A stretch of 49,697 nucleotides of DNA from contig JBFGJY010000013.1 of assembly GCA_041576975.1 (NCBI GenBank), positions 1-49,697 of the forward strand, in the 5' to 3' direction. Origin of the DNA: JBFGJY01 sp041576975. Its GTDB lineage: Bacteria > Pseudomonadota > Gammaproteobacteria > UBA4575. The position numbers were made by a program, and so were the translations under genes. Numbering within the stretch: position 1 is the stretch's first letter; every line of letters starts with the position of its first letter. The notes under the pieces were generated by a model. That model was given only the letters and a program-made list of their open reading frames with translations, did no database searches and was not told the DNA's origin. Below, piece after piece: positions 15,528-24,963 of this stretch.

Positions 15528-16070
15528 TTATAGAAGCTCTTCTTCGAATTTTTCTTGCTTTTTTCTAATTTGATTGGTTAGTCGTTCATAAAACTGTAAC
15601 TTTAGTGCCGTGTTTTTAGCCTCAGTTAAGTTTCCTTCAGTATATTGTGTAGAAAATTTTGAAATTAACTGTGCTTGTTGTTGTTTTAATTCTTGCGATA
15701 AAGCATCTAAAGCTGCCATAGCATCCGTTGCGTTATCTAGTTCCTCGACTCTTTCGTGTAATTCCATTTGCTGCATAAGAAATTCAGCATCATTGGAAGT
15801 TTCAGTATCGGCATTGAATTCAATATCTCTTAACTTTAATAGATAGTGCGCTCGCTTTAGGTCACTTTTTAATGTGGTATAGGCCTCATTAACAAATGCA
15901 GTGCTCTGTACCGAGATACGGCGTTCTTGATCACTTGCGTTGGCAAAACGATCCGGGTGTAAAACATTTTGAAACGAGTGATACTTATCTGCTAATTTCT
16001 CTTGGTCAATTTCAAAGCCTTCAGAAATTCCAAACAGCTCGAAATAGTTTCGAGTGAGATCTATAGTCAT
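15528..16070 (-). CDS. hscB: Fe-S assembly co-chaperone HscB (J-domain)
   Basis: J-protein that brings IscU to HscA and stimulates its ATPase. The J-domain covers about 1-75 with the essential His-Pro-Asp at 38-40, and a C-terminal three-helix domain binds IscU. The start Met-Thr-Ile-Asp-Leu-Thr-Arg-Asn-Tyr-Phe-Glu-Leu-Phe matches the family. Length is 180. A 57-bp gap parts it from iscA. Confidence 0.96.
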   Translation of the reverse strand: MTIDLTRNYFELFGISEGFEIDQEKLADKYHSFQNVLHPDRFANASDQERRISVQSTAFVNEAYTTLKSDLKRAHYLLKLRDIEFNADTETSNDAEFLMQQMELHERVEELDNATDAMAALDALSQELKQQQAQLISKFSTQYTEGNLTEAKNTALKLQFYERLTNQIRKKQEKFEEELL

Positions 16071-16127
16071 GATAATTTGATTTCGTAAGCGACGTCTGCC
16101 GCAGAAAAGTCAGAACTGAGAACAGGA

Positions 16128-16451
16128 TTAAACGCTAAAGCTCTCTCCACATCCACAACGATCTTTTTCGTTAGGATTCTTAAACTGAAAACCTTCGTTT
16201 AAACCTTCCTTTGTATAGTCTAATTCAGTACCGTTTAAATACACCATGCTTTTGGGATTGACGATAACCTTAACACCCTTGTCTTCAAAAACATGATCCT
16301 CGGCATCTACCTGATCTGCAAATTCAACCGTATAGGCCATTCCTGAACAGCCTGTAGTTTTTACACCTAAACGCACGCCAACGCCCTTACCGCGTTTTTC
16401 GAGGTAAGTCTTTACACGTTTAGCTGCATTTTCAGTCAGTGAGATTGACAC
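16128..16451 (-). CDS. iscA: Fe-S cluster carrier IscA
   Basis: A-type carrier that delivers clusters to apo-proteins. The three ligands are Cys35 (in GCSGMAY), Cys99 and Cys101 (Cys-Gly-Cys near the end). The length of 107 residues matches E. coli IscA. It starts 16 bp after iscU in the isc operon. Confidence 0.97.
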   Translation of the reverse strand: MSISLTENAAKRVKTYLEKRGKGVGVRLGVKTTGCSGMAYTVEFADQVDAEDHVFEDKGVKVIVNPKSMVYLNGTELDYTKEGLNEGFQFKNPNEKDRCGCGESFSV

Positions 16452-16467
16452 AATATTGTTCCTCTAT

Positions 16468-16872
16468 TTAAGCAATCTTTCTTTGCTCAGTTCCTTCAGT
16501 TTTTGATTTAAGATCACTGATTGCAGCTTTAATCGCGTCTTCTGCTAATACAGAACAATGAATTTTCACTGGCGGCAAAGCAAGCTCTTCTGCAATATCA
16601 CTGTTTTTAATCTCACTTGCTTGATCTAGTGTTTTCCCCTTAACCCATTCGGTTAACAGGCTAGATGAAGCAATGGCAGAGCCACAACCATAAGTCTTAA
16701 ATTTAGCATCTTCGATGAGGCCTTTATCATTTACCTTGATTTGTAACTTCATTACGTCACCACAGGCTGGTGCACCTACCATACCTGTGCCAACCTTTGG
16801 ATCGTCTTTTTCAAACGAACCAACATTACGTGGATTTTCGTAGTGATCTAACACTTTATCGCTGTATGACAT
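16468..16872 (-). CDS. iscU: Fe-S cluster scaffold IscU
   Basis: Scaffold on which clusters are built from sulphur supplied by IscS. Ligands are Cys37, Cys63 and Cys106, in the same positions as in E. coli. The HscA recognition motif LPPVK is at 99-103. Length is 134. It lies 63 bp after iscS. Confidence 0.98.
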   Translation of the reverse strand: MSYSDKVLDHYENPRNVGSFEKDDPKVGTGMVGAPACGDVMKLQIKVNDKGLIEDAKFKTYGCGSAIASSSLLTEWVKGKTLDQASEIKNSDIAEELALPPVKIHCSVLAEDAIKAAISDLKSKTEGTEQRKIA

Positions 16873-16935
16873 GTTAATCGTCTCCTATTTTTTTCTTTCG
16901 ATATGTAATTTAAGTAATGTTTAATTCAAAATGAG

Positions 16936-18159
16936 CTAATGTGCCGCCCACTCCACAGAATTTAGATCGATTCCTTCTTGGTGCATTTCCCATAAAGGTG
17001 AGAGGTCGCGCAATTTAATTACAGCGCTCTTAATTAACTCAACAGCGTAATCAATTTCCTCTGCGGTTGTAAATCTACCAATCGTAAAACGAATAGAACT
17101 GTGTGCGAGTTCATCATTCCGCCCTAATGCACGCAACACATAACTTGGTTCAAGCGATGCACTAGTACATGCAGAGCCAGATGAAACAGCAATATCTTTA
17201 AGCGCCATAATTAAACTTTCACCCTCAATAAAATTGAAACTGACATTGAGGTTACCGGGAATTCGCTGCTCTAAGTCACCATTAATATAAATTTCTTCAA
17301 TATCCTTTAAACCATTTAGCAGTCTATTTCTCAACATAAGAATGTGTTTGTTATCAGCAGCCATTTCTTCCTTAGCGAGACGGAATGCTTCACCCATACC
17401 TACAATTTGATGGGTCGGCAAAGTACCTGAGCGCATTCCGCGTTCATGCCCACCACCATGTATTTGCGCTTCAATGCGCACACGTGGTTTTCTACGCACG
17501 TACAATGCTCCAATACCTTTTGGCCCATATACCTTGTGTGCACATAAACTCATCAAATCAACTTTCATTTCTTGCAAATCAATTGGTACTTTTCCTGGAC
17601 TTTGCGCAGCATCCACATGAAAGATAATTTTATGTTCGCGAGTAATTTCACCAATTGCTTTAATATCTTGAATAACACCGATTTCATTATTTACGTGCAT
17701 AATTGAAACTAAAATCGTGTCATCACGAATAGCGGCTTTCAGATCATCAAGATCAATAAGACCAGTGCTACGCGGCTCTAAATAAGTTACTTCAAAACCT
17801 TCACGCTCCAGTTGTCGACAAGAATCCAATACGGCTTTGTGTTCTGTCTTACAAGTAATGATGTGCTTACCATTTTTCTTATAAAAATGTGCAGCACCTT
17901 TAATGGCTAAATTATCAGACTCAGTTGCGCCACTAGTCCAAACTATTTCTTTCGGATCAGCATTGATTAATTCCGCCACGTGTTTGCGTGCATCTTCAAC
18001 TGCTTTTTCTGCACTCCAACCAAAGCTATGGCTACGTGATGCTGGATTTCCATAATTACCATCAAGCGTTAAACATTCCATCATTGCATTAGCAACGCGT
18101 TCGTCAACAGGTGTTGTAGCACTGTAATCTAAATATATAGGTAATTTTAAGTCCGTCAC
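16936..18159 (-). CDS. iscS: Cysteine desulfurase IscS
   Basis: PLP enzyme that takes sulphur from cysteine for clusters, thiolated tRNA and other uses. The PLP lysine is Lys209 (in CAHKVYGPKG), and the persulphide Cys is Cys331 on the mobile loop SSGSACTSASLEPS. Length is 407. It starts 11 bp after iscR. Both catalytic residues and the SGATESDNLAIKG segment are intact. Confidence 0.98.
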   Translation of the reverse strand: MTDLKLPIYLDYSATTPVDERVANAMMECLTLDGNYGNPASRSHSFGWSAEKAVEDARKHVAELINADPKEIVWTSGATESDNLAIKGAAHFYKKNGKHIITCKTEHKAVLDSCRQLEREGFEVTYLEPRSTGLIDLDDLKAAIRDDTILVSIMHVNNEIGVIQDIKAIGEITREHKIIFHVDAAQSPGKVPIDLQEMKVDLMSLCAHKVYGPKGIGALYVRRKPRVRIEAQIHGGGHERGMRSGTLPTHQIVGMGEAFRLAKEEMAADNKHILMLRNRLLNGLKDIEEIYINGDLEQRIPGNLNVSFNFIEGESLIMALKDIAVSSGSACTSASLEPSYVLRALGRNDELAHSSIRFTIGRFTTAEEIDYAVELIKSAVIKLRDLSPLWEMHQEGIDLNSVEWAAH

Positions 18160-18170
18160 TATTCCAATCC

Positions 18171-18629
18171 TTACATTATTTCTATGCGATGCATTTGATG
18201 ATCTTGTCGATTTGCAACTTCTCGCACATGTGTTTCACGCACTGCCTGTGCAAGACTAATATTTGAGAGATAGCTACGAATTTGATTACTTAGGTTTTCC
18301 CACAATTCATGCGTTAGACAACGTTGATGATTTTGGCAATTTTCACTACCACCACAACGTGTGGCATCAACATTCTCATCAACCGCTTCAATTACATCTG
18401 CAATAGCAATCTGTTCTGAATCTATAGCTAGCGAGTAACCACCGCCGGGGCCACGGGTACTCTTCACTAAGCCTTGCTTGCGCAAATTTGTAAAAAGCTG
18501 CTCTAAATAAGACAGAGATATTCCTTGTCGCTCTGCAATATCAGACAAGGAAACTGGACCCTCATCATGATGAAGCGCAATATCAAACATCGCAGTTACT
18601 GCGTATCGCCCTTTGGTACTGAGTTTCAT
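18171..18629 (-). CDS. iscR: Fe-S cluster regulator IscR
   Basis: Rrf2-family regulator whose 2Fe-2S state reports cluster supply; with a cluster it represses its own operon. The winged helix covers about 1-80. Ligands Cys92, Cys98, Cys104 and His107 match E. coli numbering exactly. A ribosome binding site GAGGGTGA lies upstream of the ATG. It is the first gene of the isc operon, and a matching operator and promoter lie upstream (18676-18710), so autorepression is likely. Confidence 0.97.
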   Translation of the reverse strand: MKLSTKGRYAVTAMFDIALHHDEGPVSLSDIAERQGISLSYLEQLFTNLRKQGLVKSTRGPGGGYSLAIDSEQIAIADVIEAVDENVDATRCGGSENCQNHQRCLTHELWENLSNQIRSYLSNISLAQAVRETHVREVANRQDHQMHRIEIM

Positions 18630-18675
18630 AAAATGTCACCCTCTGCCTTAAAGTAAGTCAATTATCTAAAGATCA

Positions 18676-18684
18676 AGTATAGCA
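18676..18684 (-). promoter_or_regulatory. Extended -10 promoter of the isc operon
   Basis: On the minus strand the sequence TGCTATACT is an extended -10 (TGn plus TATACT), about 47 bp before the iscR ATG. No good -35 is present. That region is occupied by the IscR-like site, as in the E. coli iscR promoter. Confidence 0.6.
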
Positions 18685-18685
18685 A

Positions 18686-18710
18686 ATAACCTAGTAATCT
18701 GCTCAGGTAT
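18686..18710 (-). promoter_or_regulatory. Probable type 1 IscR operator
   Basis: A 25-bp stretch starting ATACCTGA and ending TAGGTTAT on the minus strand agrees at about 19 of 25 positions with the type 1 IscR consensus as I know it. Both outer ATA/TAT ends and the spacing are kept. It abuts the -10 of the iscR promoter, the place expected for repression by clustered IscR. Confidence 0.65.
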
Positions 18711-18916
18711 TATAAGGGCAGGCTTTTATACCCACACTATCCCTTTAGTTAGAGAAGCCTTCTTAACACTTCGGCAAGCTGTAGGAATCAAGCAAATTTA
18801 TGCAGCGACGCTTGCACAGAGAGAGGCTATTGGAATCCTAGTGTATGCAAGCAGAAACTCCATGGCGCTTATCTAAGCTACTGAAATATTGGATGTTTTA
18901 CATATCTAGCCACTAT

Positions 18917-19651
18917 CTATGGCCGTGTATTTTCCACAGACCTTTGTGTAGAGCTTAAAATGCCGCGCAGAATATTGACTTCAACTTGCGTGGGACGAGC
19001 ACGGTTATAGAGATGCCTTAGTCTTCGCATCAACAATTTAGGTTGCTTTGGATCAAGGAATTCAATACTCAATAACACTTCTTGGAGATGCTTAAAGAAC
19101 CTCTCTAGTTCTGCCGATGTGGCAAGTTCTTCTTCCCCATTTGCCTTTGCAGGAGCCTCTTGCAGCGCTGCCATGAAAATCTCATAACAAATCACTTGCA
19201 CCGCCGCGGCTAGATTTAAAGAACCAAATTCCCAGTTGGTGGGAATTGTGGTTACAAACTGGCATAGATCCATTTCTTCATTTGACAATCCACTGCTCTC
19301 TCGGCCAAAGACGATGGCAACACTTCCTTGTTGTAATTCTTGCCAAACCCTTTTGCCTAACTCGCGCGGTGTAATTTCTGGGCATGGCAAGCCCCGCACA
19401 CGTGAACTCGTACCAACTACAAAAGCACAGTTACTAACTGCCTCGTTCAATGATTTACAAACAATTGCACGATCTAAAACATCCACTGCACCAGTCGCAC
19501 GCACTGTAGCTTGATTATCTGGAAAACATTTAGGGTTAACTAAAACTAAATTTTCTACACCCATTGTTTTTGCTGCGCGCGCGGCCGCACCGATGTTTCC
19601 CGGATGCGAAGTCCCCACTAGTACTATATGTATTTGGTTAGAATGATTCAC
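18917..19651 (-). CDS. trmJ: tRNA (cytidine/uridine-32-2'-O-)-methyltransferase TrmJ
   Basis: SPOUT-class enzyme that methylates the 2'-hydroxyl of residue 32 in several tRNAs. The N-terminal region has NIGAAARAAKTMG, the knot has IVFGRESSGLSNEE, and the last catalytic segment is SLNLAAAVQV. The C-terminal extension of about 70 residues is helical and basic, as in TrmJ and unlike TrmL. Length is 244. It is divergent from suhB, an arrangement shared with Pseudomonas and E. coli. Confidence 0.95.
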   Translation of the reverse strand: MNHSNQIHIVLVGTSHPGNIGAAARAAKTMGVENLVLVNPKCFPDNQATVRATGAVDVLDRAIVCKSLNEAVSNCAFVVGTSSRVRGLPCPEITPRELGKRVWQELQQGSVAIVFGRESSGLSNEEMDLCQFVTTIPTNWEFGSLNLAAAVQVICYEIFMAALQEAPAKANGEEELATSAELERFFKHLQEVLLSIEFLDPKQPKLLMRRLRHLYNRARPTQVEVNILRGILSSTQRSVENTRP

Positions 19652-19775
19652 ACACAGATTTTATATTGCTGTAATTTATTGATCTAGAATTTTACTACAC
19701 AGTGTATACGGATTTTGTAGGTCAGTGCTATGCTGTCTTAATAATTAAGATTGTGATCATTCAATTCATCCACCC

Positions 19776-20573
19776 ATGCAAGCAACTTTAAACATCGCCG
19801 TCAACGCTGCACGTGAAGCGGGAAAAATTATTTCCCGCAATATAGGGCGGATTGATTCTCTCTCTATACACGTAAAACAGAAAAATGATTTTGTAAGTGA
19901 AGTTGATAACCAAGCCGAACAAGAAATAATAAATATTATTCGGCGCGCCTATCCTCAACATGGCATTCTTGCCGAAGAAAGCGGACAAAATGATGGCAAT
20001 CGTGAAGGAGATGAGTACCAATGGATTATTGACCCGCTTGATGGAACCACAAATTACCTGCGCGGCTTTCCACATTATTCAGTTTCGATTGCATTACGTC
20101 ATAAACAGCGTTTAGAAGTGGGAGTCATTTATGATCCATTTAAAGACGAGTTATTTAGTGCAGGACGAGGAAATGGTGCGACATTGAATGATCGAAAATT
20201 GAGAGTAACAAAATTGGTTGGTTTTGAAGGCGCACTATTAGCAACAGGTTTTCCCTTTCGTGAAAATCAGAATATCGATTCCTATCTTGCAACGTTGCGG
20301 GAATTCATGTTGCATACAGCAGGTATCCGTCGCGCCGGATCTGCAGCACTTGATTTAGCATATGTTGCTGCAGGACGCTTCGATGGATTTTGGGAATTTG
20401 GGTTAAATATTTGGGATATTGCTGCGGGTTGTTTAATTATACAAGAAGCCGGAGGATTAATAGGCGACCATCATGGTGGTCACACACATTTAGACACAGG
20501 CGATATTGTTGCGGCTAATCCAAAAATATTTCGTTTAATGCTGAATACAATTCACACCGCTACTAAAAAATAG
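19776..20573 (+). CDS. suhB: Inositol-1-monophosphatase family protein SuhB
   Basis: Mg-dependent phosphatase fold; in E. coli SuhB is also a subunit of the rRNA antitermination complex. Metal ligands are in Glu-Glu near residue 67, DPLDGTT (86-92) and WDIAAG near 218. Length is 265. It is the only plus-strand gene in this stretch, divergent from trmJ, and its stop is 3 bp from the secF stop, so transcription of the two must end inside each other. Confidence 0.95.
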   Translation: MQATLNIAVNAAREAGKIISRNIGRIDSLSIHVKQKNDFVSEVDNQAEQEIINIIRRAYPQHGILAEESGQNDGNREGDEYQWIIDPLDGTTNYLRGFPHYSVSIALRHKQRLEVGVIYDPFKDELFSAGRGNGATLNDRKLRVTKLVGFEGALLATGFPFRENQNIDSYLATLREFMLHTAGIRRAGSAALDLAYVAAGRFDGFWEFGLNIWDIAAGCLIIQEAGGLIGDHHGGHTHLDTGDIVAANPKIFRLMLNTIHTATKK

Positions 20574-20576
20574 AAC

Positions 20577-21515
20577 TTAAACTTGACTACCGTCTTCACT
20601 TTCATTTGCACTTTCAACTGGCATTAAATCTTCTTTACTCACATTTAGAATCAACAATGATGAGCTTGCAATGTAAATGGATGAATACGTACCGACAATA
20701 ACACCTACAATTAAGGCAATTGAAAATGCATGAATGACTTTTCCTCCAAATAGAAACAATGCGACAAGCACCAATAAAGTAGTAAGAGAAGTCATCAAGG
20801 TGCGTGACAGCATCTGATTTATCGAAGTATTAATGATTATCTTTGAAGTCGCTTTGCGAATACGTCGAAAATTTTCACGGATTCTGTCAAATACAACAAT
20901 GGTATCGTTTAGTGAGTAGCCAATTACTGCGAGTAATGCTGCCAATACCGTGAGATCAAATTCGACTTGTGTAATGGCAAAAAAACCAACAACCAAAATC
21001 ACGTCATGAACTAATGCCGCGACTGCACCTAAAGAGAACCGCCATTCAAACCGCAACGCTACATAAATAAGAATACCTATTAGAGCATAAAGCATGGCAA
21101 GCCCGCCTTTATCGCGCAATTCCTCACCGACTTGCGGGCCGACAAACTCAACACGCCGCATTTCTGGTGCACCCGTTGACCCCAGTGCGTCAATTACTCG
21201 ATCACTAAGTGATCCTTTATCCTCATCAGGTGCTGCTACAGGTAAGCGTATTAACACGTCTTTGGTGGTGCCAAAGTGCTGCACGATTGCATCCTTAAAT
21301 CCACTGGATGATAAAGCCTGGCGAACCATCTCCAACTCGACCGTATCTGGATAACCCACTTCAACTATAGTGCCACCAGTGAAATCAATACCTAAGTTTA
21401 ATCCGCGCACAAACATTGCAGCAATCGACACGATGATAAGTGCAATTGAAATTGCCAAGGCAATCTTGCGCTTCCCCATAAAATCGATTTTGAGTTTGTC
21501 TTTAATTAGTTGCAT
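20577..21515 (-). CDS. secF: Protein-export membrane protein SecF
   Basis: Subunit of SecDF, which uses proton flow to pull exported proteins out of SecYEG. Six membrane segments are seen: one near residue 15-35 and five in the C-terminal half. The conserved GLNLGIDFTGG and the segment DLTVLAALLAVIGYSLNDTIVVFDRIREN are present. Length is 312. It lies 5 bp after secD. Confidence 0.97.
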   Translation of the reverse strand: MQLIKDKLKIDFMGKRKIALAISIALIIVSIAAMFVRGLNLGIDFTGGTIVEVGYPDTVELEMVRQALSSSGFKDAIVQHFGTTKDVLIRLPVAAPDEDKGSLSDRVIDALGSTGAPEMRRVEFVGPQVGEELRDKGGLAMLYALIGILIYVALRFEWRFSLGAVAALVHDVILVVGFFAITQVEFDLTVLAALLAVIGYSLNDTIVVFDRIRENFRRIRKATSKIIINTSINQMLSRTLMTSLTTLLVLVALFLFGGKVIHAFSIALIVGVIVGTYSSIYIASSSLLILNVSKEDLMPVESANESEDGSQV

Positions 21516-21520
21516 AAGAA

Positions 21521-23389
21521 CTACACCGCAAGCTCGGGTGATTTTTTATTACCATAATACAAATTAATGAGTGCGCGCGTACCCATAATTGCAGTAAACA
21601 TTGAACACATAATTCCTATAGATAAAGTCACTGCAAAACCTTTAATCGGCCCCGTGCCAAACACAAACAATACAATCGCAGCAATCAAAGTCGTGATATT
21701 GGCATCGGCAATTGTGGAAAGTGCCTTACTATAACCCGCGTGAATACTAGCCTGTGGAGAATTACCATTACTCAATTCCTCTCGAATACGTTCAAAAATT
21801 AATACGTTGGCATCCACAGCCATACCAACCGTTAGCACGATACCTGCTATACCTGGAAGTGTCAGCGTAGCACCCGGAATTAGAGACATAATACCGACAA
21901 TTAAGATCAAGTTTGCAGCCAGGGCCAGATTTGCCGCTAATCCAAACAGTCGGTAATACAGCGCCATAAAGATCATCACTAAAACAAATCCAATAATGAT
22001 AGATTTTCTACCCAGCTCAATGTTTTCTTGCCCAAGACTTGGACCTACTGTGCGTTCTTCGACGATTTCTACAGGTGCCGCGAGTGCACCTGCCCGTAGT
22101 AATAACGATAATTTAAGCGCTTCATGTGTTGAATCTAAACCCTCAATCTGAAAACGCTTACTAAGCTGTTCTTGTATACGTGCAACGTTTATAACTTCTT
22201 CACTCTTTATCGTTTTTCTAATTTTTTCGCCATCTTTTTTAACGACCACTGTCTTGTTATCAATAAAGACTACCGCCATCAATTTTTTTACATTTTCAGC
22301 AGTAACTTTGCTAAACCGGCTTGCACCTTTCCCATCAAGCGTAATGATTACCGCAGGTAATCCGTTTTCATCAAATCCAGAGTTGGCATTAATAATAGAA
22401 TCACCGGTTAGCATTACATTGCGTTTTAGCAAAATAGGATTTTTACTATCACGTTCGTAATAAAGTATAGAGCCCACCGGGACACGACCCGTTTCTGCAG
22501 CACTAAATGGATCATTCTGTTCGTCCACCATGCGAAATTCTATGGTTGCCGTAGCACCTAAAATTTCTTTGGCTTGTGCAGTATCTTGAACACCTGGTAG
22601 TTGCACCACGATACGCTCTGCACCTTGTTGTTGAATAAGCGGTTCAGCAACCCCAAGTTCATTCACGCGATTGCGCAGTGTCTGTATATTTTGTTGTATA
22701 GCTAAACGTTGAATTTCTCTTGCGGCTTCATCGCTGATTTTTGCTTTTAAGAAATAACTATCACCACTATCTTCTTCTGTAAAATTTAATTCACTCCCAT
22801 ATTCTTTAGTGAGTTCTTTTAAACCCTCTACTCTACTTTCAGCATCTCTAAATTTTACTTTAACCTCATCCTTGGTCTGTGAAACTGAAAAACGTCTAAG
22901 TTTAGCCTCACGCAGTGATACTCGAAATGAAGAAACATAGTTGTTAATCGCCTTTTCTATGGCAGCATCCATATCTACTTGCAATAGAAAATGTACGCCT
23001 CCGCGCAGGTCTAAGCCGAGATTCATAGGAGATGCGCCTAGGACCCTCAGCCAACCTGGAGTTGCTGGGGCAAGATTTAGCGCAACAATATGGCGCCCAT
23101 CTAATGCTTCTTTACTAACTTCTGAAGCAAGCAACTGTTGTTCAGTATCCGCAAAGCGCAATAAAATTTTATTGTCTTGTTGTTCTTCACCTTGTATCGC
23201 TATGCCTTTGTCTTTTAATGCCTGCAGCAAAGTGGAAAGGGTTGTATCGCTCAGTTCTCCAGACTCATGTGATACTTGAACAGCAGGCACATTTGGATAC
23301 AGATTCGGCAACGCATACAGAGCCAATACTACAATCACAAATAGAATAAGGAGATATTTCCACAATGGATAATGATTCAGTGGGACCAC
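21521..23389 (-). CDS. secD: Protein-export membrane protein SecD
   Basis: Partner of SecF. One N-terminal span (about 10-27) is followed by a large periplasmic region containing the P1 domain, with LGLDLRGGVHFLLQVD and AERIVVQLPGVQD. Five C-terminal spans (about 455-605) carry TLPGIAGIVLTVGMAVDANVLIFERIREE, whose Asp is part of the proton path. Length is 622, normal for the family. Confidence 0.97.
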   Translation of the reverse strand: MVPLNHYPLWKYLLILFVIVVLALYALPNLYPNVPAVQVSHESGELSDTTLSTLLQALKDKGIAIQGEEQQDNKILLRFADTEQQLLASEVSKEALDGRHIVALNLAPATPGWLRVLGASPMNLGLDLRGGVHFLLQVDMDAAIEKAINNYVSSFRVSLREAKLRRFSVSQTKDEVKVKFRDAESRVEGLKELTKEYGSELNFTEEDSGDSYFLKAKISDEAAREIQRLAIQQNIQTLRNRVNELGVAEPLIQQQGAERIVVQLPGVQDTAQAKEILGATATIEFRMVDEQNDPFSAAETGRVPVGSILYYERDSKNPILLKRNVMLTGDSIINANSGFDENGLPAVIITLDGKGASRFSKVTAENVKKLMAVVFIDNKTVVVKKDGEKIRKTIKSEEVINVARIQEQLSKRFQIEGLDSTHEALKLSLLLRAGALAAPVEIVEERTVGPSLGQENIELGRKSIIIGFVLVMIFMALYYRLFGLAANLALAANLILIVGIMSLIPGATLTLPGIAGIVLTVGMAVDANVLIFERIREELSNGNSPQASIHAGYSKALSTIADANITTLIAAIVLFVFGTGPIKGFAVTLSIGIMCSMFTAIMGTRALINLYYGNKKSPELAV

Positions 23390-23451
23390 AATAGTGTGCT
23401 CAGTCTTATAAAATGTTTCTGTAGATTAGTGAAATGGTTTATTCGCGTAGC

Positions 23452-23778
23452 TTAATCAAGTTTTAGTGAGCCTTTTGGCAGCACAGAAGAAATTGAGTTT
23501 TTTTGTAATTTGACCGCAACGCCCTCAGCAATTTCGACCTTTATCGAGTTGTCCCCTACTTTTAGGATTTTGCCTAACATACCACCTGATGTAACCACTT
23601 CATCACCTTTGGAAAGTGAACTAATGAGCTTTTGGTGTTCCTTGGTGCGTTTTTGCTGAGGCCGGATGATCATGAAATACATAATCGCAAAAAAAATCGC
23701 AATCATAATAAATATCTCATAACCCCCTCCTTGTGCAGCTGGAGCAGCTTCAGCCATTGCATCCGATATCAAAAACAT
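23452..23778 (-). CDS. yajC: Sec translocon accessory protein YajC
   Basis: Small inner-membrane protein that associates with SecDF. One membrane segment (about 20-40) is followed by Arg-Pro-Gln-Gln-Lys-Arg, the family signature, and then a cytoplasmic SH3-like domain with LSKGDEVVTSGGMLGKI. Length is 108. It precedes secD by 62 bp and follows tgt by 42 bp. Confidence 0.96.
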   Translation of the reverse strand: MFLISDAMAEAAPAAQGGGYEIFIMIAIFFAIMYFMIIRPQQKRTKEHQKLISSLSKGDEVVTSGGMLGKILKVGDNSIKVEIAEGVAVKLQKNSISSVLPKGSLKLD

Positions 23779-23820
23779 TAATGCCCTTTCTTTTTGCGAC
23801 TTAAAATTTACAGCGGCGTA

Positions 23821-24936
23821 TTATGCCACAGTCTCTGCGTTGTGGGACTGTAGACAATAAAACTCTCGAGTATATTCATCCAGCCTGCTGTTAGAAATGG
23901 CTTGGCGTAGCTCACTCATCAGGGCCTGGTAGTAATGTAGATTATGAATGGTATTAAGACGCACCCCAAGAATTTCACCACATTTGTCTAAATGTCTCAG
24001 ATAGGAACGCGAATAGCGTTTACAGGTATAGCATGCACAACTCTCATCAATTGGACGCATATCGTCACGATAGCGACTATTTCTAATCCGTAATAAGCCA
24101 TAGCGGGTATAAAGGAATCCAGTGCGAGCATTGCGCGTGGGGATCACACAATCAAACATATCCACACCACGTTGCACGGCTTCAACAATATCCTCTGGCT
24201 TTCCCACCCCCATTAAGTAACGGGGTTTTTCTTGTGGCAAATATTGAAGCGATTTTTCGAGCATTGTTTCACGCTCACGCGCTTCTTCACCGACTGATAA
24301 ACCGCCTATGGCATAACCATCGAAGCCGATATTGACGAGTTCAGTTGCGCAGTGTTTACGTAGATCCGCATACGTCCCTCCTTGAACAATGCCAAACAAA
24401 GCGCTTTTGTGAGAACCATGTGCATTCTTACATCGTTTGGCCCAACGTAGCGATAACTGCATGGATGTTTGAGCCTGGGTATGAGTTGCAGGATATTCTG
24501 TACATTCATCTAATACCATAATTACGTCAGCATCGAGTTGCTGTTGGATCTCGATGGCTAATTCAGGACTGAGAAAAACTTCCGCGCCATCCACGGGTGA
24601 TCGAAATGAAACACCCTTTTCAGTCATTTTACGCATTGCAGCAAGACTAAACACTTGATAACCGCCTGAATCAGTCAAGATTGGCCCTTGCCATTGCATA
24701 AAATTATGTAGGCCTTGGTGTTGCCTGATAACCTCCATTCCAGGTCTAAGCATGAGGTGAAAAGTATTACCTAAAATTATTTGCACTCCAACTGCTTGTA
24801 ACTCTTCTGGAGTCATGGCTTTTACCGTGCCGTAGGTACCTACGGGCATAAAAGCTGGTGTGTCTACATTACCGCGTGCAAACGTTAGAGATCCTGTGCG
24901 CGCATTGCCATCCGTTGCGTAAATTTTATATTGCAT
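23821..24936 (-). CDS. tgt: Queuine tRNA-ribosyltransferase (tRNA-guanine transglycosylase)
   Basis: Exchanges guanine 34 of GUN-anticodon tRNAs for the queuosine precursor preQ1. Catalytic Asp89 (TDSGGYQVFSL) and Asp262 (FDCVIPTRNARTG) are present. Zinc ligands are Cys300, Cys302, Cys305 and His331. Length is 371. It follows queA by 27 bp, so the two steps of queuosine formation are made from one transcript. Confidence 0.98.
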   Translation of the reverse strand: MQYKIYATDGNARTGSLTFARGNVDTPAFMPVGTYGTVKAMTPEELQAVGVQIILGNTFHLMLRPGMEVIRQHQGLHNFMQWQGPILTDSGGYQVFSLAAMRKMTEKGVSFRSPVDGAEVFLSPELAIEIQQQLDADVIMVLDECTEYPATHTQAQTSMQLSLRWAKRCKNAHGSHKSALFGIVQGGTYADLRKHCATELVNIGFDGYAIGGLSVGEEARERETMLEKSLQYLPQEKPRYLMGVGKPEDIVEAVQRGVDMFDCVIPTRNARTGFLYTRYGLLRIRNSRYRDDMRPIDESCACYTCKRYSRSYLRHLDKCGEILGVRLNTIHNLHYYQALMSELRQAISNSRLDEYTREFYCLQSHNAETVA

Positions 24937-24963
24937 GGTGTTTGGATTGATGAGTTATTTTTG

